Shown: positions 22,290 to 32,216 of the stretch, in pieces
Layout: every line of letters begins with the position of its first letter
Position numbering within the stretch: the first letter of the stretch is position 1
Origin: Eutreptiella sp. 'Long Island Sound 2002'
Taxonomy: Eukaryota; Euglenozoa; Euglenophyceae; Eutreptiales; Eutreptiaceae
Direction: 5' to 3'
Assembly (NCBI GenBank): GCA_964036045.1
Contig: OZ038385.1
Span: 17,455,786 to 17,519,785 of the forward strand
DNA: 64,000 nt
The notes under the pieces: generated by a model
The model's database searches: none
Told to the model about the DNA's origin: nothing
What the model saw: the letters and a program-made list of their open reading frames with translations, nothing else
Translations under genes and position numbers: made by a program

Positions 22290-23870
22290 CAAAGGTGTAT
22301 GTGGAAGTTTGGTAGACTTACCCTGTTAAACAAAGCTACCTCCCAAGACCTACTGGGGTTAAAACAAGAGGGGGGGGGTCCACCCCCCCCCCTAAAATCA
22401 TGACATAGAGTAGTGGAGTCATGGAAACATCATTGTAAAAAAACACCCAGTCCTTGCGTGGGCAGCCACCGACAATAAATCATGCAGAACTCTATACGCT
22501 TGCGCGAAGTTTTCTTGCTAGTTCGGACTGACCTCAGGACCATAAAAAGCGACCTGGTGACCCCTCTTCAATTGTCACCACCGAAGGCTTCCATGAGCTG
22601 GGGGACTAAAATGCCTCAAATATTGATAGCGGCTTCGTTTTTCTGGGTGTGCTTTCGGATTTCCGTCTCCCTCCGGAACTTCACCATTGAATTGCAAGCG
22701 AACCATGGGGAGCTAGGATTTGAATGAGGCACCAAATCGGCCCGTATTGATCCAAAAGACATGGATATCATGGTTTGTGGCTGGTGGAAAGAGGATATAA
22801 TAAGTGAAAAACAACACCTGGCGCAGCCCAGGCCCATTGCATAGGCAACTGCCACAACACGGCTTCCTGCAGCATGAATGGCTACAACAACCATTCATTG
22901 TTGTGGCGTCAGCTCTGCACTCTGACCTGGCCCGACATAGCTGCGGTGGGAGCAACTTTGGCTGTTTGGGAAAGCCGCGTTGCACAAGCACTCGGGTTCT
23001 TGCATTTTCGCCCTCGCCTTCATGCTCAGAAATCCAGCTTTGTTGCCTTGGGGGCATTAGTGCAGATGCAAACAAAAACTGCATTGCAGCACTGGGTGAG
23101 TCTTGCAGCAGATGAGGAACGACACACGCATAATTTGTGAGACAACCCAGGCACGGGCAGCAGTAGAGTGCCATACTGCACTCTAGCCCCCAAGGCTCCC
23201 ATACCAGTTCTTACATCCAACCTTGGAGTGGATATGCATGGAGGGGAAGGGGGCGACTACATGCACACAATCGGGCGCACGAAGCAGTACTGCGAATTGA
23301 CCTTCACGACCTCCCCTTGGTTCTAATATCAATTGGGAGTTCCTGTAGCACGCCTATCCTCAAGGAACCAATTTAGCAACATACCAATGGTCAGACGCCG
23401 CCAACCGTTGGCCCCAATTTGGGAACTACTTGCGCAGCGAGTAACTACCTTGAAACTAATTGCTGGCCCACGCATAGGGTCAGATGTAGTAAGGTGTTTG
23501 GGTTGGTGTATTGTGGGGTGGCTGGATGGCCCATCGGGTAGGTGGCAAGGATCTTCGTTTTTCTAGCCCTGTCTTTCCTCTCGGCCATTACATGGTACTT
23601 GTACCCCCAACACCACTATGTAACCAGGCCATTTGCTCATAATACAACAACTCCCGATACGTCGCCTAGTGCTTGGTTTCCCTCTCCTTGACACAGGCAC
23701 AAAACACACACAGTGTTTCCGGGGGGGGCGCTTTTGGGAAAGGGCAACCCACACGAGACACAAAGGGGGGATTTTGTAACCGGGAAATCTATGATTCGGG
23801 CAACTCCAAACTCGGTCACTCACTCTCTCGAGGCCTCTTGTTTGTTGGAGGGAATGAACAATGTCGAATT
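22290..23870. other. No supported gene
   Basis: Moderate-GC sequence with short open frames on both strands. A minus-strand Cys-rich frame at 22713-23174 lacks regular Cys spacing and is not called. A C/G homopolymer pair lies at 22,370-22,392. Confidence 0.35.
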
Positions 23871-24388
23871 CACCTCACCCCCCGGCACCCCCCATTGAGT
23901 GAAATATGACAGGGCACAGCATATTCCATCTTGCCACGCATCTACCACAAGCCGGTCCCATAGGGTCCCAATTCATGGGGATGTTGCATGTTATTGGGTG
24001 AAATATGCACTTGAAGGACTTTAAGCCCACGCGCAGGCCACAAGTGCGTTTGCAGGAGGACAAGATTATCTTTTCCGCAACACATGTCCATTGTGGGATG
24101 CAATGAACATCGCCTGTCGAACACCCGATCATGCTATTACAATACCACTATTGCCACTATTGTTTCTCATGCGGCCGCCCCACTTTTAAATTCCCCAAAC
24201 CTCTCGTGTGACCTCTCTGTCAGGAAAACGCTCCATTTGCTCATGTCTGTAACCAAAATCACCTGGTTGAGGGCTTGCTATTTTGCCCAAGTCGCACGGC
24301 GCGCCGCACCGCGCGCTAAGGTAGACGTGTCACCACTCATAGGTGCAAGGCACAACCTTTTAAGGCACGGATGCAGTGGCCTAAGGGG

Positions 24389-24847
24389 TTAGCATGCAAC
24401 AATGGTCATCATCGTTGTCATATTGCGGCGCAATGTTGGGGCTCTCGGGGCACTCCTAAACTTCGGCTGTAGTGCTCCAGACCCGACGGGGGCGGTTGGC
24501 GGTGGGGACGCACAACGTTTGGAAGCGGGAGATTCCGCGCGGACAACGGGGAAGGTGAGACGCTCCACGGGGCAATCACGGTAAAGCTGCGTATGGCCCG
24601 AGCGCTCATAGCTCATGGCGACGCACTCTGGGAAGGATGAGAGGCCCACAACAGTGGCAGGCACACGAACCCCTGTGTTGCCTCTCATGCAAAAGACATT
24701 GTTGCCAAAAGGTCGGTATTCATTGCCATGTGTACTGTGTGGAAGGCAAAGGAGGCAAAACATAGTCACACCAATATTTTTGAATGCACAAGGTGCACTA
24801 TTAGACCCCAACATTGTGAATTCCTCCCAAACACCACAGTTGGCCAC
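24389..24847 (-). CDS. Coding-like segment with a Tudor/PWWP-like sequence pattern
   Basis: The 152-codon frame begins NCGVWEEFTMLGSNSAPC and contains CLLCLP, GNNVFCMRGNTGVRVPA, TVVGLSSFPECVAMSYERSG and a Pro-rich basic tail. The run of 'G-x-x-V-x-C ... A-T-V-V-G ... Y-E-x-x-G' is reminiscent of Tudor/PWWP-type chromatin-reader folds; this is weak pattern resemblance only. It lies on the same strand as the PHD-finger gene, with which it may share a larger element. Confidence 0.4.
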   Translation of the reverse strand: MANCGVWEEFTMLGSNSAPCAFKNIGVTMFCLLCLPHSTHGNEYRPFGNNVFCMRGNTGVRVPATVVGLSSFPECVAMSYERSGHTQLYRDCPVERLTFPVVRAESPASKRCASPPPTAPVGSGALQPKFRSAPRAPTLRRNMTTMMTIVAC

Positions 24848-24993
24848 CCACTTGTGATGCTACGGCCCCCATGGCAACATTCAACGGTACGGCCGTTCAA
24901 TGCCAACTGGGCCTCAGTTGCGCCGCGCGCCCGCACCGCACGCCTCACGCGCACTACGAGGCACCCTCATAGGTTCCGGTACGATGGGCTAGT

Positions 24994-25269
24994 TCAAGGT
25001 GGGCTGGGAAGGGTGGCACCTCTAAAAATGCTTTCAAGTTGTGCGTCTATTTTGCCCACTCGGGACCGCTTTGTGAAAGACACTTTGAGATCCTTGCGGC
25101 TTGCCTTCGACAACTTCTTCATCGAACACAATTGTTCCGCAATCAAATCCACTTGGTAGGCGATTTGGCTGGCGATGTAGTCTCTCACTTTTGTGACATA
25201 GCGCATGCAAACCAAACCCAAGTGTTTGGGGCGTTTTTTCGGCTTGCGACGTGTGTTGGTGGCACGCAA
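24994..25269 (-). CDS. Coding-like basic/coiled-coil segment
   Basis: The frame encodes KKRPKHLGLVCMRYVTKVRD, IASQIAYQVDLIAEQLCSMK and KLSKASRKDLKVSFTKRSRV, a basic and probably helical sequence with ordinary codon use. Likely an exon or a fragment of the minus-strand block. The neighbouring frame at 25185-25559 starts with a hydrophobic MNKIATLVLVGGAVSCVLW and could be another exon. No family recognised. Confidence 0.4.
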   Translation of the reverse strand: MRATNTRRKPKKRPKHLGLVCMRYVTKVRDYIASQIAYQVDLIAEQLCSMKKLSKASRKDLKVSFTKRSRVGKIDAQLESIFRGATLPSPP

Positions 25270-26126
25270 CCGGTGTCCCTAAGAAATAAGGAATCAATTG
25301 AGCACACGTTTCGAGGTGACCATAGGGGATCAAGACTCGCGATTTCCGATGCACATGGAATTTGACATGGTGCACGTGCATACCCTGTCACTACGCTCCT
25401 CGACCTTTCCCATCGGAGACTTGAAAAAACTGCACCGGATTTCCACACAACCACGAGGCGTTTTAGAATGGAGGATACCTGTGGACGTGTCTCGCGTAGT
25501 CGCCATAACACGCATGACACAGCTCCACCCACGAGCACCAAAGTCGCAATCTTGTTCATGGCACTAGGAAAACATTGACCAAAACATGATTAAGTCTGTG
25601 GCAACAACCGTTGTGACTCGTTTGCGAAGGCCATTAAAGCATGTGATACGACAAGGCTGAGGTGTGTGCGTGTTCATTCCCTTACGTATTGCAATTTCTT
25701 CGCCAAAGATCCTCCAAACGATGACCCAAGATGGTTGGGCGAGCTTGTAACCAAGATGGCACACCTTGACAATGGACGCTATTCAAAATCCTTTGGAAAC
25801 AGTTCTTGCATGCGCGTTTCGCAACGGAGGCAAGCTAATATAGCACATGCTACTCAAGTGTGCCAAATGGAAGACCAATCCCTCATTAGCGACTAGGCCT
25901 ACACGAGAAATTTGATGTTATTGCTGGGGGGGGGGGTCAATCCCCTATTCTCAAGGTACCAAAATACAATAAAATGTCCAATAATTTCCCGGCTAAAATC
26001 AACCCGTTTGGGACATTACCACAGCCCTATTCGGGACATTAGGAGACTCCCTTGTATTCGTACTTGTTGGCTGCAGCTGGCTCATGTGAGTACACTGGTG
26101 CCTCCGGATGAAAAATTTACCCCTTT

Positions 26127-26576
26127 TCAAAAAAAATGTCCCGAAGACGTCCATGATGTGCGCTCAAGCAAGTCAAGACGATGAAGATATGAAGGCTGCC
26201 CCCAAGTCTTAAGACACTGGGCCCCGACGAGGGTGCGGTTGCAAGCTACAGCCGCGACCAAGCCATCATTAATGGTCCGATGACAATAACCTTGTTCTAA
26301 GTCGCCGGGGGGGCAAGGAATAGATATATTTTTATTGCCAAAACGTTGGGCGGGTGTCCCAAGAAAAAAAGCACCTCCTACACACAAGGGCATTGCCCCA
26401 AAAGATAGCTGCACATGTGCATCCAAGTCGGTTGAGTCGGAGCGCAAAAATGCCCCTTTTCGGTTTATACATCCAAGAGGATGGGGGGTTGAGAGAACAA
26501 TGGGTTGTGAGCGAGAGAGGCCTCCGCCCACAACCATCCTACTCAAACCGCGACCCAAAAAGAATACATTGACCAA
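26127..26576 (-). CDS. Coding-like segment, unidentified
   Basis: The open frame has protein-like composition (GCINRKGAFLRSDSTDLDA, HVQLSFGAMPLCVGG, DLEQGYCHRTINDGLVAAV). The opposite strand also has an open frame here, so strand choice rests on agreement with flanking minus-strand segments. Probably part of a degraded element gene. Confidence 0.25.
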   Translation of the reverse strand: MVNVFFLGRGLSRMVVGGGLSRSQPIVLSTPHPLGCINRKGAFLRSDSTDLDAHVQLSFGAMPLCVGGAFFLGTPAQRFGNKNISIPCPPGDLEQGYCHRTINDGLVAAVACNRTLVGAQCLKTWGQPSYLHRLDLLERTSWTSSGHFF

Positions 26577-26756
26577 CCCAGGCTCTCCCCCGAGATCAAA
26601 TCATGGTCTTCGACCTTGGCAAATCTTTTGTGGTCCCCCGCAACATTGTGGAGTTCATGCGAAAACATGGATATCACAACATTACCAAAAAGCATATCCA
26701 CAATATGTTTGGCAAACATGGGTATAGTTTCGGATACGATGCCCATGAACTCGTCA

Positions 26757-27221
26757 CTAAACCAAAAAAAGGCGGAACAGGGAGGGTTGGTATGTGGACG
26801 TTAAGAGGGATCGTGAGGGGCGGCAGAGCCATTTGTTCAGGATGACACTAGAACAAATCACCTTGGCACGCCGATTTCTATACCTTCTTTTACACGATAA
26901 CACCTCCCAAGCAACGGGCACGATTTGAATGTGGGCCTCTTTGTGGGGGTCAACAACTTTCTTTTGCCGGTCCAAGCGGTGGATGTCGGGGAAAAGACAA
27001 GGGACTTCGAGTAGCAATTTTCCAATTGGTTGGCCGCCGTTGGTATGGCGCCGGTTGTACTCAAAGAACTTGAAGGGAAAGCTTGGAGACGAGGATTTCA
27101 AGCATCTTGCAGCACAAATGGCTTGTGTCCAACGGCAAGTGTCCATCAAGGTGTCTATCTCTTCCTCCGTGCACATGGAATGGTATTCTTGAGGATACCG
27201 TGGTACCATGGTAGGGAGCAC
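26757..27221 (-). CDS. Coding-like segment, unidentified
   Basis: The frame reads MCTEEEIDTLMDTCRWTQ, FKFFEYNRRHTNGGQPIGKL and LFPDIHRLDRQKKVVDPHK in its middle part, with charged and hydrophobic residues alternating as in a folded protein. A second frame just downstream (26543-26746) reads FMGIVSETIPMFAKHIVDML and may be the next exon. A TTAAGGG-like triplet repeat lies immediately upstream at about 27,236-27,256. Confidence 0.35.
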   Translation of the reverse strand: MLPTMVPRYPQEYHSMCTEEEIDTLMDTCRWTQAICAARCLKSSSPSFPFKFFEYNRRHTNGGQPIGKLLLEVPCLFPDIHRLDRQKKVVDPHKEAHIQIVPVAWEVLSCKRRYRNRRAKVICSSVILNKWLCRPSRSLLTSTYQPSLFRLFLV

Positions 27222-27635
27222 GGCGGGAGCACAGTAGTTAAGGGTTAAGGGTTAAGTTAGGGGGGGCACGGGACACGTCACAAAGTAGGAAACCCCCCCC
27301 CACCCCAATGAGGGTTCATATGAACCCATTGTGGTACCAAAAGAAGGTTTTTGGTCCCTCTTTGCTTCGCGCACCTCCGTATGTGGGTGTAGCCCCCCCC
27401 CCCCCACCTTGGGGTGCCAGGCTGCCCTGTTGCAGGGTAGGGTTATATCCCCTTGCACATGAATGGTTCTTGCACCATGATGACATGACACTACTTTCGT
27501 ATGATTTAGGAAGGCTGAAAGCAAAGGCAAGGCACAAAATGCAAAGCACGGAATGCACAAAACCGCGGTGGACCCACATTGGCAACATCTGCACCACTAT
27601 GTTGAGGAACACAGAGTAGCAGAACTGAGTGGGTT

Positions 27636-29105
27636 TCAGCAAAATTGCTGCGACATGTACCTTGGGTTGGGTTTGGGTTGACGGGCATTGCTTGCCCTCA
27701 CCCGTCCCCCACCTCTCTCCGCTTGCCTTTGTGGGTCCGTGGCCACTCTCGCTTCCTCTTTTTGCAGAGCACGCTTCGCAGCTGCCAGTTTTTTGGCTGC
27801 TTGCTGCACTGCATCCTGCCTAGCTGCCAACATCTTATCGCGATATTGTTGACCGCGCATCTCCTTTTGGCTCCCATACCTTGCCTCCACCACCCGGGCC
27901 GTCTTGCTAATCCATGACACTTCATCCTCTTCAAGAGGGCGATCAAACTTATGGTTGTGTCGATGAATTGCAGTGAAGGCGGCCCGTTGAGGATTTATCC
28001 TTGTACCTCCGAGGTGCAGAGTGTCACCCAAGGTACCAAAGAACGATTCGCAAAAAATTGTGTCGCACGGAGTGACTTCCCAATTTTTTTTTTGTTCGGG
28101 AGTCATCTCCGGTACACATGTGCTCCCACCGGAGCGGTAGGAAAAAGTGTAGTGGAGCCAGCGCCTATGCATTCGCTTGAACACGATGCGGAGGCGACAT
28201 TTCAACTCCACAAGAACGGGTGAAGAACGTGCAAGATCCATGGCTCGACCCTCACATTGCAAAGCTAGCTCGGGATTTTCGCCATACCGATACAAAGTGT
28301 CGGTGATCTTGTGCACATAAGGGTACGCGTCGACAACGGACATGCTACCACCTTTCGCTGTGAGGGTGTTCCAAAACACCTTCACGAACGAGGCATGAAC
28401 AACAGCACACAAAGCAAGGAAGATCTCCCCACCCTCGGTTTGAAGCCAATTGATTAAACCTCGAACCCATGCTGATTTTTCACTTTCTTGCGTAGCAATG
28501 AAGTCAACTAATGTCTTCCGCATTGCATATATAGAGGCACCTGCAAAGAAAGAACCCCAAAAGCGATCCCCGATCTCACGTGACATTTCTTCAACGTGCA
28601 CACCGACGTGGGCGGCCCAAGCACGAAGGTCGCCACCGACACCTTTACCATAGTCGATAAAGATCGCTTTGACAATTTGTCTAAGCTTGTCGGTGGCATC
28701 GTCCCACTTGATGTCACCTTCAAGAGCACGTGCTCCGAGGTTACAACAAGTGCGACAAATAAAAGGGTTCACGACGGGAGCAACACACTCTTCATGAACC
28801 CACGTTTCGCACACCACGCATCCACACCATTTTGTGGGATTATTCGCGGTGGGAGGGGTGGGGGGTTTTTCTTGTCCGCATGGACAATCAATCCATCCCG
28901 TTGTGATGGTTGGGGCCACGCCATGCTTTGTTGCATTGGACCCATTGTGTTGCAAACAATTGGTCCATGGCTGGCCCTCAAGGTTGTTGGTGGCTTTTTC
29001 ATTGTTAGCCCCATCCGTAATGCGTGTTTTGCAATCGGCACGGCAACACACAAGACACCCACTGGGCACGTAGATTGTAAGCATTGGGCACGATTGGCAA
29101 TGATG
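27636..29105 (-). CDS. PHD-finger, transposase-like protein, exon 2 (C-terminal)
   Basis: This exon gives residues 94-582 of a 582-residue protein. It starts after a TTTTGCTTCAG acceptor and opens HHCQSCP with a Cys cluster (C96, C99, C110, C113, C114, C118). A PHD-type finger spans about 165-214: C167-x-C169, C189-x2-C192, W195-x-H197-x2-C200, C210-x2-C213. A long helical middle region follows, and a conserved-looking acidic site TPCDTIFCESFFGTLGDTL at about 438-456 resembles the C-terminal catalytic Glu region of some DDE transposases. The end is a Lys/Ala-rich coiled coil (about 500-550) and a basic tail. A domesticated or element-borne transposase with a chromatin-reader finger is the best guess; the superfamily is not assigned. 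Confidence 0.6.
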   Translation of the reverse strand, partial: HHCQSCPMLTIYVPSGCLVCCRADCKTRITDGANNEKATNNLEGQPWTNCLQHNGSNATKHGVAPTITTGWIDCPCGQEKPPTPPTANNPTKWCGCVVCETWVHEECVAPVVNPFICRTCCNLGARALEGDIKWDDATDKLRQIVKAIFIDYGKGVGGDLRAWAAHVGVHVEEMSREIGDRFWGSFFAGASIYAMRKTLVDFIATQESEKSAWVRGLINWLQTEGGEIFLALCAVVHASFVKVFWNTLTAKGGSMSVVDAYPYVHKITDTLYRYGENPELALQCEGRAMDLARSSPVLVELKCRLRIVFKRMHRRWLHYTFSYRSGGSTCVPEMTPEQKKNWEVTPCDTIFCESFFGTLGDTLHLGGTRINPQRAAFTAIHRHNHKFDRPLEEDEVSWISKTARVVEARYGSQKEMRGQQYRDKMLAARQDAVQQAAKKLAAAKRALQKEEARVATDPQRQAERGGGRVRASNARQPKPNPRYMSQQFC

Positions 29106-29177
29106 CTGAAGCAAAATGGTGGCAAGTGGTCATTCCGGAATCACAAACCTCACTAGAATCGCATGATTGTTTGAAAC

Positions 29178-29456
29178 CTTAGGCTGCCAAGTGGTGCCTA
29201 GGCCTAGGCGCGTGCGCTTCGCAACTGGTGCTGCAGCCTTCTCCGCCATCAACTTGGCCTCCCTGTCATTTGCAGCCTTGGATGCTTGTTGGGCCTCACC
29301 CAATGCCCGACATTCCCCTAGGTAGCACCATTTGGGAGTCTTGCCATGCTTGGGTGAGCCTGGAGCCTTCAGACTAAGGCCGTCAGGGGGCGGGCGCCAG
29401 AGAGAAGACTTTGGGCGCGCGCCACACACCCAACAATAGGCCTGTGTCTTGGGCAT
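29178..29456 (-). CDS. PHD-finger, transposase-like protein, exon 1 (N-terminal)
   Basis: The ATG at 29456 opens MPKTQAYCWVCGARP. Cys8, Cys11, Cys44 and Cys49 (KWCYLGEC) form a likely zinc site, followed by an Ala/Lys-rich helical stretch. The donor is AAG|GTTTCA at 29178/29177 and the matching acceptor is at 29106, so the intron is 72 bp and phase 0. The intron contains an in-frame stop, so it must be removed to join the two frames. Confidence 0.6.
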
Positions 29457-29469
29457 CACAGAGCACAGG

Positions 29470-30740
29470 CCTGTGGCAAAAAAATGAAAGATCCAATGAA
29501 AAGATAATGATATTAGATGTTGATTCCACTATTTAAATTCCTGCCAGGCGATAGTGCAATATGACTTTGGGAAAAAACCCGAAAATCGCTGCTGCAGCCT
29601 GCAGGAATCAGCGCTCAGTTGGGCCGTGGAGGGCATGTACTAACGACCTCCCCGATGCCAAAATCAGCCTTTCATCCGTAAAATTTTCAGAGAAAATCCA
29701 GCCGGAAGGTTTTACTCCCTCCCGCGCAGCGCCCCGACGCCTGGGCCCCCCCTACTACTAGTTGGGGCGACTTGGGCGCTGAACGCGTGCGCAATATAGG
29801 CAGATCCTTTATTCCTACGCGTATTTCTTTCTTTTTGCACGATTGCCACTTAGCGTTTCCCGTGCCAAGCTGGTGAAGCGAAGTGCAATGGAACTTTATC
29901 TCCATACATCTTTTGTAACATCCTACGAAATACTTCTCGAGCTTCGCTCACATTTGTTAGCTTTCAATCCAAGATGCCACTGCATCTTCCGTGGTGTCTT
30001 CCATCCGGCGGGAAACTTTTGGCACATCAGAATTTGGAGGCTGCGCCTCGTTGTCTCTTCTTGTCGAGCCCAAAGAGAGCTAAGCCTATCAAAGTGACTT
30101 CCAATCCTACGAGTCCCGAAGTTGTGACACCACATTCATCGCATTCATAGGTTAAAATGGCGAATGCATGGATTCCTCCTGCAAGACCGGCATGAAGCTG
30201 TAGAAGACTTTCCACGACGCAAAGATCCCCGTTCCCGCAAAAGGCTCCCTGGCTCCCTTGGGACCCTTCAACGCAGCTGCTCCACTACATCTTCCTCCCG
30301 TGAGGGTATGATGCATGGTGTTTGCCTGTGCTTTCATTGTTGCTGTGTGTGTTATGAAGGCTCTTTCATTTCTAGCGGCCATTTAGCGTGCCTTAGTGAA
30401 GCATCGATCTCTGGCATTGTGAATCACCACGAGGGGTGTCATTCACAATCTTCCGGTGTATCGATTAAACGAGTTTAGATGGTCGAAGGTTGATGATGAT
30501 TGTGGACTTGAGTCACGTTGCAAACTGTTCGTCTATCTCTGGAAAGTTTCGGCTTAAGTCAGTTGGGCTTGCGTTTTGCTTCCATGTGCTTTGTTTGAGC
30601 TATTGGCACGCTTGTACGATGACATGAGATATTTGGACGGTTTGTATTGTGTAATTGCCCTAATGTCGAATTGATGTTCACCTCAAAATACCACATTAGC
30701 ACCGTGTAGACCAAATAGAGCCTCGAAAAGGGCCACAGGG
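29470..30740. other. Mostly non-coding; a possible ORF start at 30152-30382 minus
   Basis: A minus-strand ATG frame at 30382 reads MAARNERAFITHTATMKAQA and ends in 77 codons with no motif. Another minus frame at 30027-30215 carries YECDECG. Both are too short to call on composition alone. The rest shows no supported gene. Confidence 0.3.
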
Positions 30741-30741
30741 A

Positions 30742-31170
30742 TCACATCACCCCGTGCCCGGAAGCACATTTGCCGATTAGCGATCCGAAAGAGTGCTTGG
30801 GCCACAAGGTGACGATTGGAAGAATTGTGAAACACGAGACGTACCCGCGGACCACGGATAGAAAGCCTAACCTATTGATGTATTCCACTTCGTGAAGGAC
30901 ATTGCCGATGCCATTCAATTGATGCGGTGTGGCGCCGAACCAATTATTCTTGCGTTCGTCGGTCAGGTGTTTTTGGGCACACACAAGGGGCGCCACAACT
31001 AACAAGGGAATGGCACTTTGGTGGGCTGCTTTTCGGCAACGCAATTTGTGGGAACATCGTGCCACAAACGTACGATGAAATACTGGCATGCCGCCCTCAA
31101 TGATCTTTTGCACCAAGTGATCATGCCCCCGCATTCGCATGCAATCACGGAGCATTTGGGCCTCATTCAA
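30742..31170 (-). CDS. Coding-like segment of the minus-strand block
   Basis: The frame reads NEAQMLRDCMRMRGHDHLVQ, KIIEGGMPVFHRTFVARC and LTDERKNNWFGATPHQLNGI, then EVEYINR just before a possible GTTAGG donor at about 30,870. The composition is clearly protein-like. It ends only about 60 bp from the divergently oriented phosphatase exon 1. It could be the 5' portion of the PHD/transposase-like transcription unit or a separate remnant. Confidence 0.4.
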   Translation of the reverse strand: MNEAQMLRDCMRMRGHDHLVQKIIEGGMPVFHRTFVARCSHKLRCRKAAHQSAIPLLVVAPLVCAQKHLTDERKNNWFGATPHQLNGIGNVLHEVEYINRLGFLSVVRGYVSCFTILPIVTLWPKHSFGSLIGKCASGHGVM

Positions 31171-31231
31171 ACACCCCCTTGACGTTGCCCTCGAAGCATT
31201 GCTTCCTCTCCACTAGGGCGGCACCAATTCC

Positions 31232-31621
31232 ATGACGAAAATCAAGACACTAGAGCGACGTCTCGCCAAACGCCACACAGCATATGGTGACTTGAAGGGT
31301 CACGTCGATTCCATCATGGCGAAGCAAGGGCGCGGACTCGTAGCGGAGTGGTCGGACTTGGTTGAGTACGAGACTGCTTTGGACGACGATGCCACCATGT
31401 GGACCACAGCGCGCCGGTCTGCCAACCGCAAGTACAACCGCTACTCGGATATACTCGCCAACGAGGGCACTCGATTCAAGTTGCCGGGAATGAGCAACGA
31501 CTACATCAATGCCAATTTCATCCATGGCGCACAATTCGGTGTGGAGTATGATTACATTGTGGGACAAGCTCCTGTGCCGGAGACTTTGGAACATTGGTGG
31601 CTCATGTTGTGGAGTTCGAAG
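31232..31621 (+). CDS. Protein tyrosine phosphatase, exon 1
   Basis: This exon encodes residues 1-130 of a classical PTP. The in-frame ATG at 31232 is preceded by an in-frame TAG at 31214, so this start is plausible, although an acceptor at the 31214-31216 TAG cannot be excluded. Conserved features are NRYSDI (69-74, the pTyr-loop region that starts K-N-R-Y in animals), DYINANFI (90-97) and QAPVPET (112-118, usually QGPL). The donor is AAG|GTTTGT at 31621/31622, phase 0. The encoded end, HWWLMLWSSK, aligns with the (F/W)W-x-M-(V/L)W-x-x-K segment of the family. GC content is lower than in exons 2-4. Confidence 0.85.
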
Positions 31622-31779
31622 GTTTGTAAAGGAATTGTCGTGCCACGGGCACACTCATGGTGGGCACCAAACCACTTCACATTACTCCATTTTTTGCCAT
31701 GCTTTACTTGCGGCATTCACATATGTCGCCAAAATTTGCGTAAACGGGGGAATGTGGCTCTTCATGTCATGGGGTGTGC

Positions 31780-31928
31780 CAAGATTTGACCTCAAGAGCG
31801 GAAGTTCCATCACCCCCTACAAGTGGGAAGTGCCTCATATCTTCCTCCGCCGCATCATGCCCCGGAGGGCCCGGAGCACTTTTGCCAACCGTGTTTCTCG
31901 GGGCACGGTTGAACTAGTTGCGTCATAG
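31780..31928 (+). CDS. Coding-like ORF end, unidentified
   Basis: The frame reads DLKSGSSITPYKWEVPHIFL and RRIMPRRARSTFANRVSRGT, ending VELVAS and a TAG at 31926-31928. Third positions are G/C-rich. It follows 'ggtgtgccaag' and lies inside phosphatase intron 1, so it may be an alternative terminal exon of that gene or a fragment of another. It converges on the minus-strand ORF that ends at 31923. Confidence 0.3.
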
Positions 31929-32216
31929 CATTTGCAAAATGTCGTCGCACATGCGACATGTGGTATGTTGATGATCAACGTACCGGCTTTTTAGGATAGA
32001 CCACCCTCCGCTTGGGGAAAGCCCCATAGTGATATCCCACAGCAACATTTGCCCCCCCTTGCCACCCAAAGTCTCTTTGCATAGTGTTGTGCGCCCTAAA
32101 TGGTTGTGAGGCTTCCAAAACACAGTCAGAGTATGTGCCCAACCAATATGGGCACGAGCCGAGACACCAGTGTCCCAGTGTCGGATTCCGTCCATCTCGT
32201 CATTGCACTGCTTCAT
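31923..32216 (-). CDS. 97-residue minus-strand ORF, unidentified
   Basis: The ORF runs ATG to TGA: MKQCNDEMDGIRHWDTGVSA, HIGWAHTLTVFWKPHNHLGR and HHQHTTCRMCDDILQML-like end (the exact C-terminus contains CRMC). Composition is protein-like with ordinary codon use. It is antisense within phosphatase intron 1 and stop-to-stop adjacent to the plus-strand ORF above. No family recognised. Confidence 0.35.
   Translation of the reverse strand: MKQCNDEMDGIRHWDTGVSARAHIGWAHTLTVFWKPHNHLGRTTLCKETLGGKGGQMLLWDITMGLSPSGGWSILKSRYVDHQHTTCRMCDDILQML

Noticed and set aside
27236-27258. Telomere-like TTAAGGG triplet
   Set aside because: Only about three units, inside a coding-like block, with no terminal repeat array; most likely chance or a tiny interstitial repeat.
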